A stretch of 64,000 bases of DNA from Polynucleobacter sp. JS-JIR-II-b4 (GTDB lineage: Bacteria > Pseudomonadota > Gammaproteobacteria > Burkholderiales > Burkholderiaceae): assembly GCF_018687815.1 (NCBI RefSeq), contig NZ_CP061306.1, positions 1,955,243 through 2,019,242 of the forward strand. Direction: 5' to 3'. The notes below the pieces were generated by a model. That model saw only the letters and a program-made list of their open reading frames with translations. It searched no databases and had not been told where the DNA came from. The translations under genes were made by a program, and so were the position numbers. Below are positions 63,819 through 64,000 of the stretch, in pieces; positions within the stretch are counted from its first letter, which is position 1; the number at the start of each line of letters is the position of its first letter.

Positions 63819-64000
63819 GTTCTATCCCTGGAAAACCAAGTATTTTCCTTGTTGCAGAGCAAAAGGTCAATCGATCTTGATGAATATGTAGGTGTTTTTC
63901 TCTATTTTTAGTGAAATTTCTCTTAAATCATTAATTTAAATAGAGATTTTTCTATTATTCACAAGTTATCCACAGCTTTTCCACGTTTTTGTTGCTTGTG
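63819..64000. other. Left part of oriC (rpmH-dnaA intergenic region)
   Basis: An AT-rich stretch (about 63896-63957) is followed by three DnaA-box-like sites on the plus strand: TTATTCACA (63955-63963), TTATCCACA (63966-63974, perfect) and TTTTCCACG (63977-63985). They begin exactly 11 bases apart, about one helical turn. The position beside rpmH matches oriC in many proteobacteria. dnaA itself should lie just past the window on the plus strand. Confidence 0.85.

Noticed and set aside
63679..63870. 63-codon minus-strand frame overlapping rpmH
   Set aside because: Out-of-phase shadow; the L34 frame at 63684-63818 is unmistakable.

Overview
This 64 kb window looks like the chromosome of a freshwater betaproteobacterium of the Polynucleobacter type (Burkholderiaceae). 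The evidence is a moderately low GC content for the family (judged by eye), compact streamlined operons, betaproteobacterial gene orders (dksA-argB-slmA-metX-metW, gatC-gatA-gatB facing mreBCD-PBP2-rodA, def-fmt-htpX-rsmB-DUF4390-ntrY-ntrX, pckG-mnmE-yidC-yidD-rnpA-rpmH) and close resemblance of the proteins to that group. The genus is an inference from memory of protein families, not from a database search. The right edge lies in the replication origin: rpmH is followed by an AT-rich stretch and three DnaA-box-like sites 11 bp apart, so dnaA should begin just beyond base 64000.

Layout. 1-11 kb, minus strand: an AmpG-like permease cut by the left edge, metW/metX, slmA, argB, dksA, a CobW-type metal GTPase, xerC with its DUF484 partner, and gatBAC. 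11-16.6 kb, plus strand: the rod-shape operon mreB-mreC-mreD-PBP2-rodA, closed by a bidirectional terminator shared with an HU gene that starts at TTG. 17-31.7 kb: mixed housekeeping genes, including lpxO, a beta carbonic anhydrase, an LpxL-type acyltransferase, a metallophosphatase next to a Ser/Thr kinase-UspA fusion, a DctA-type symporter, an RluE/F-type pseudouridine synthase and prfC (RF3), whose frame offers no ATG/GTG/TTG start. 31.8-39.9 kb: a MAPEG protein, a haloacid dehalogenase, an SbtA-type bicarbonate permease, a cation diffusion facilitator and a cydAB quinol oxidase. 46-60 kb: NtrX/NtrY, rsmB, htpX, fmt, def, a minimal dprA, a type IA topoisomerase and MnmC(C) with overlapping antisense 3' ends, and GTP-type PEP carboxykinase. 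60-64 kb: mnmE, yidC, yidD, rnpA, rpmH and the origin.

The unusual part is 39.9-45.95 kb. It ends at an intact tRNA-Phe(GAA) gene, and at least seven degenerate pieces of that tRNA and/or its terminator are scattered over the 6 kb downstream of it. Most sit directly behind a different minus-strand gene: an LpxL-like acyltransferase, a cupin, an SRPBCC protein, a 47-aa secreted peptide, the SorAB-like sulfite dehydrogenase and the BrnT/BrnA toxin-antitoxin pair. Four copies keep both ends of the tRNA but have lost its middle. They could fold into a short acceptor-like hairpin, three of them still ending in ACCA, and three of them followed by the terminator. The pattern resembles a cassette array built up next to a tRNA gene, or a family of tRNA-derived 3'-end modules. 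The same accessory stretch holds one of two copies of a 120-bp element with a 39-codon reading frame, and three related GTTTTAAAC sites.
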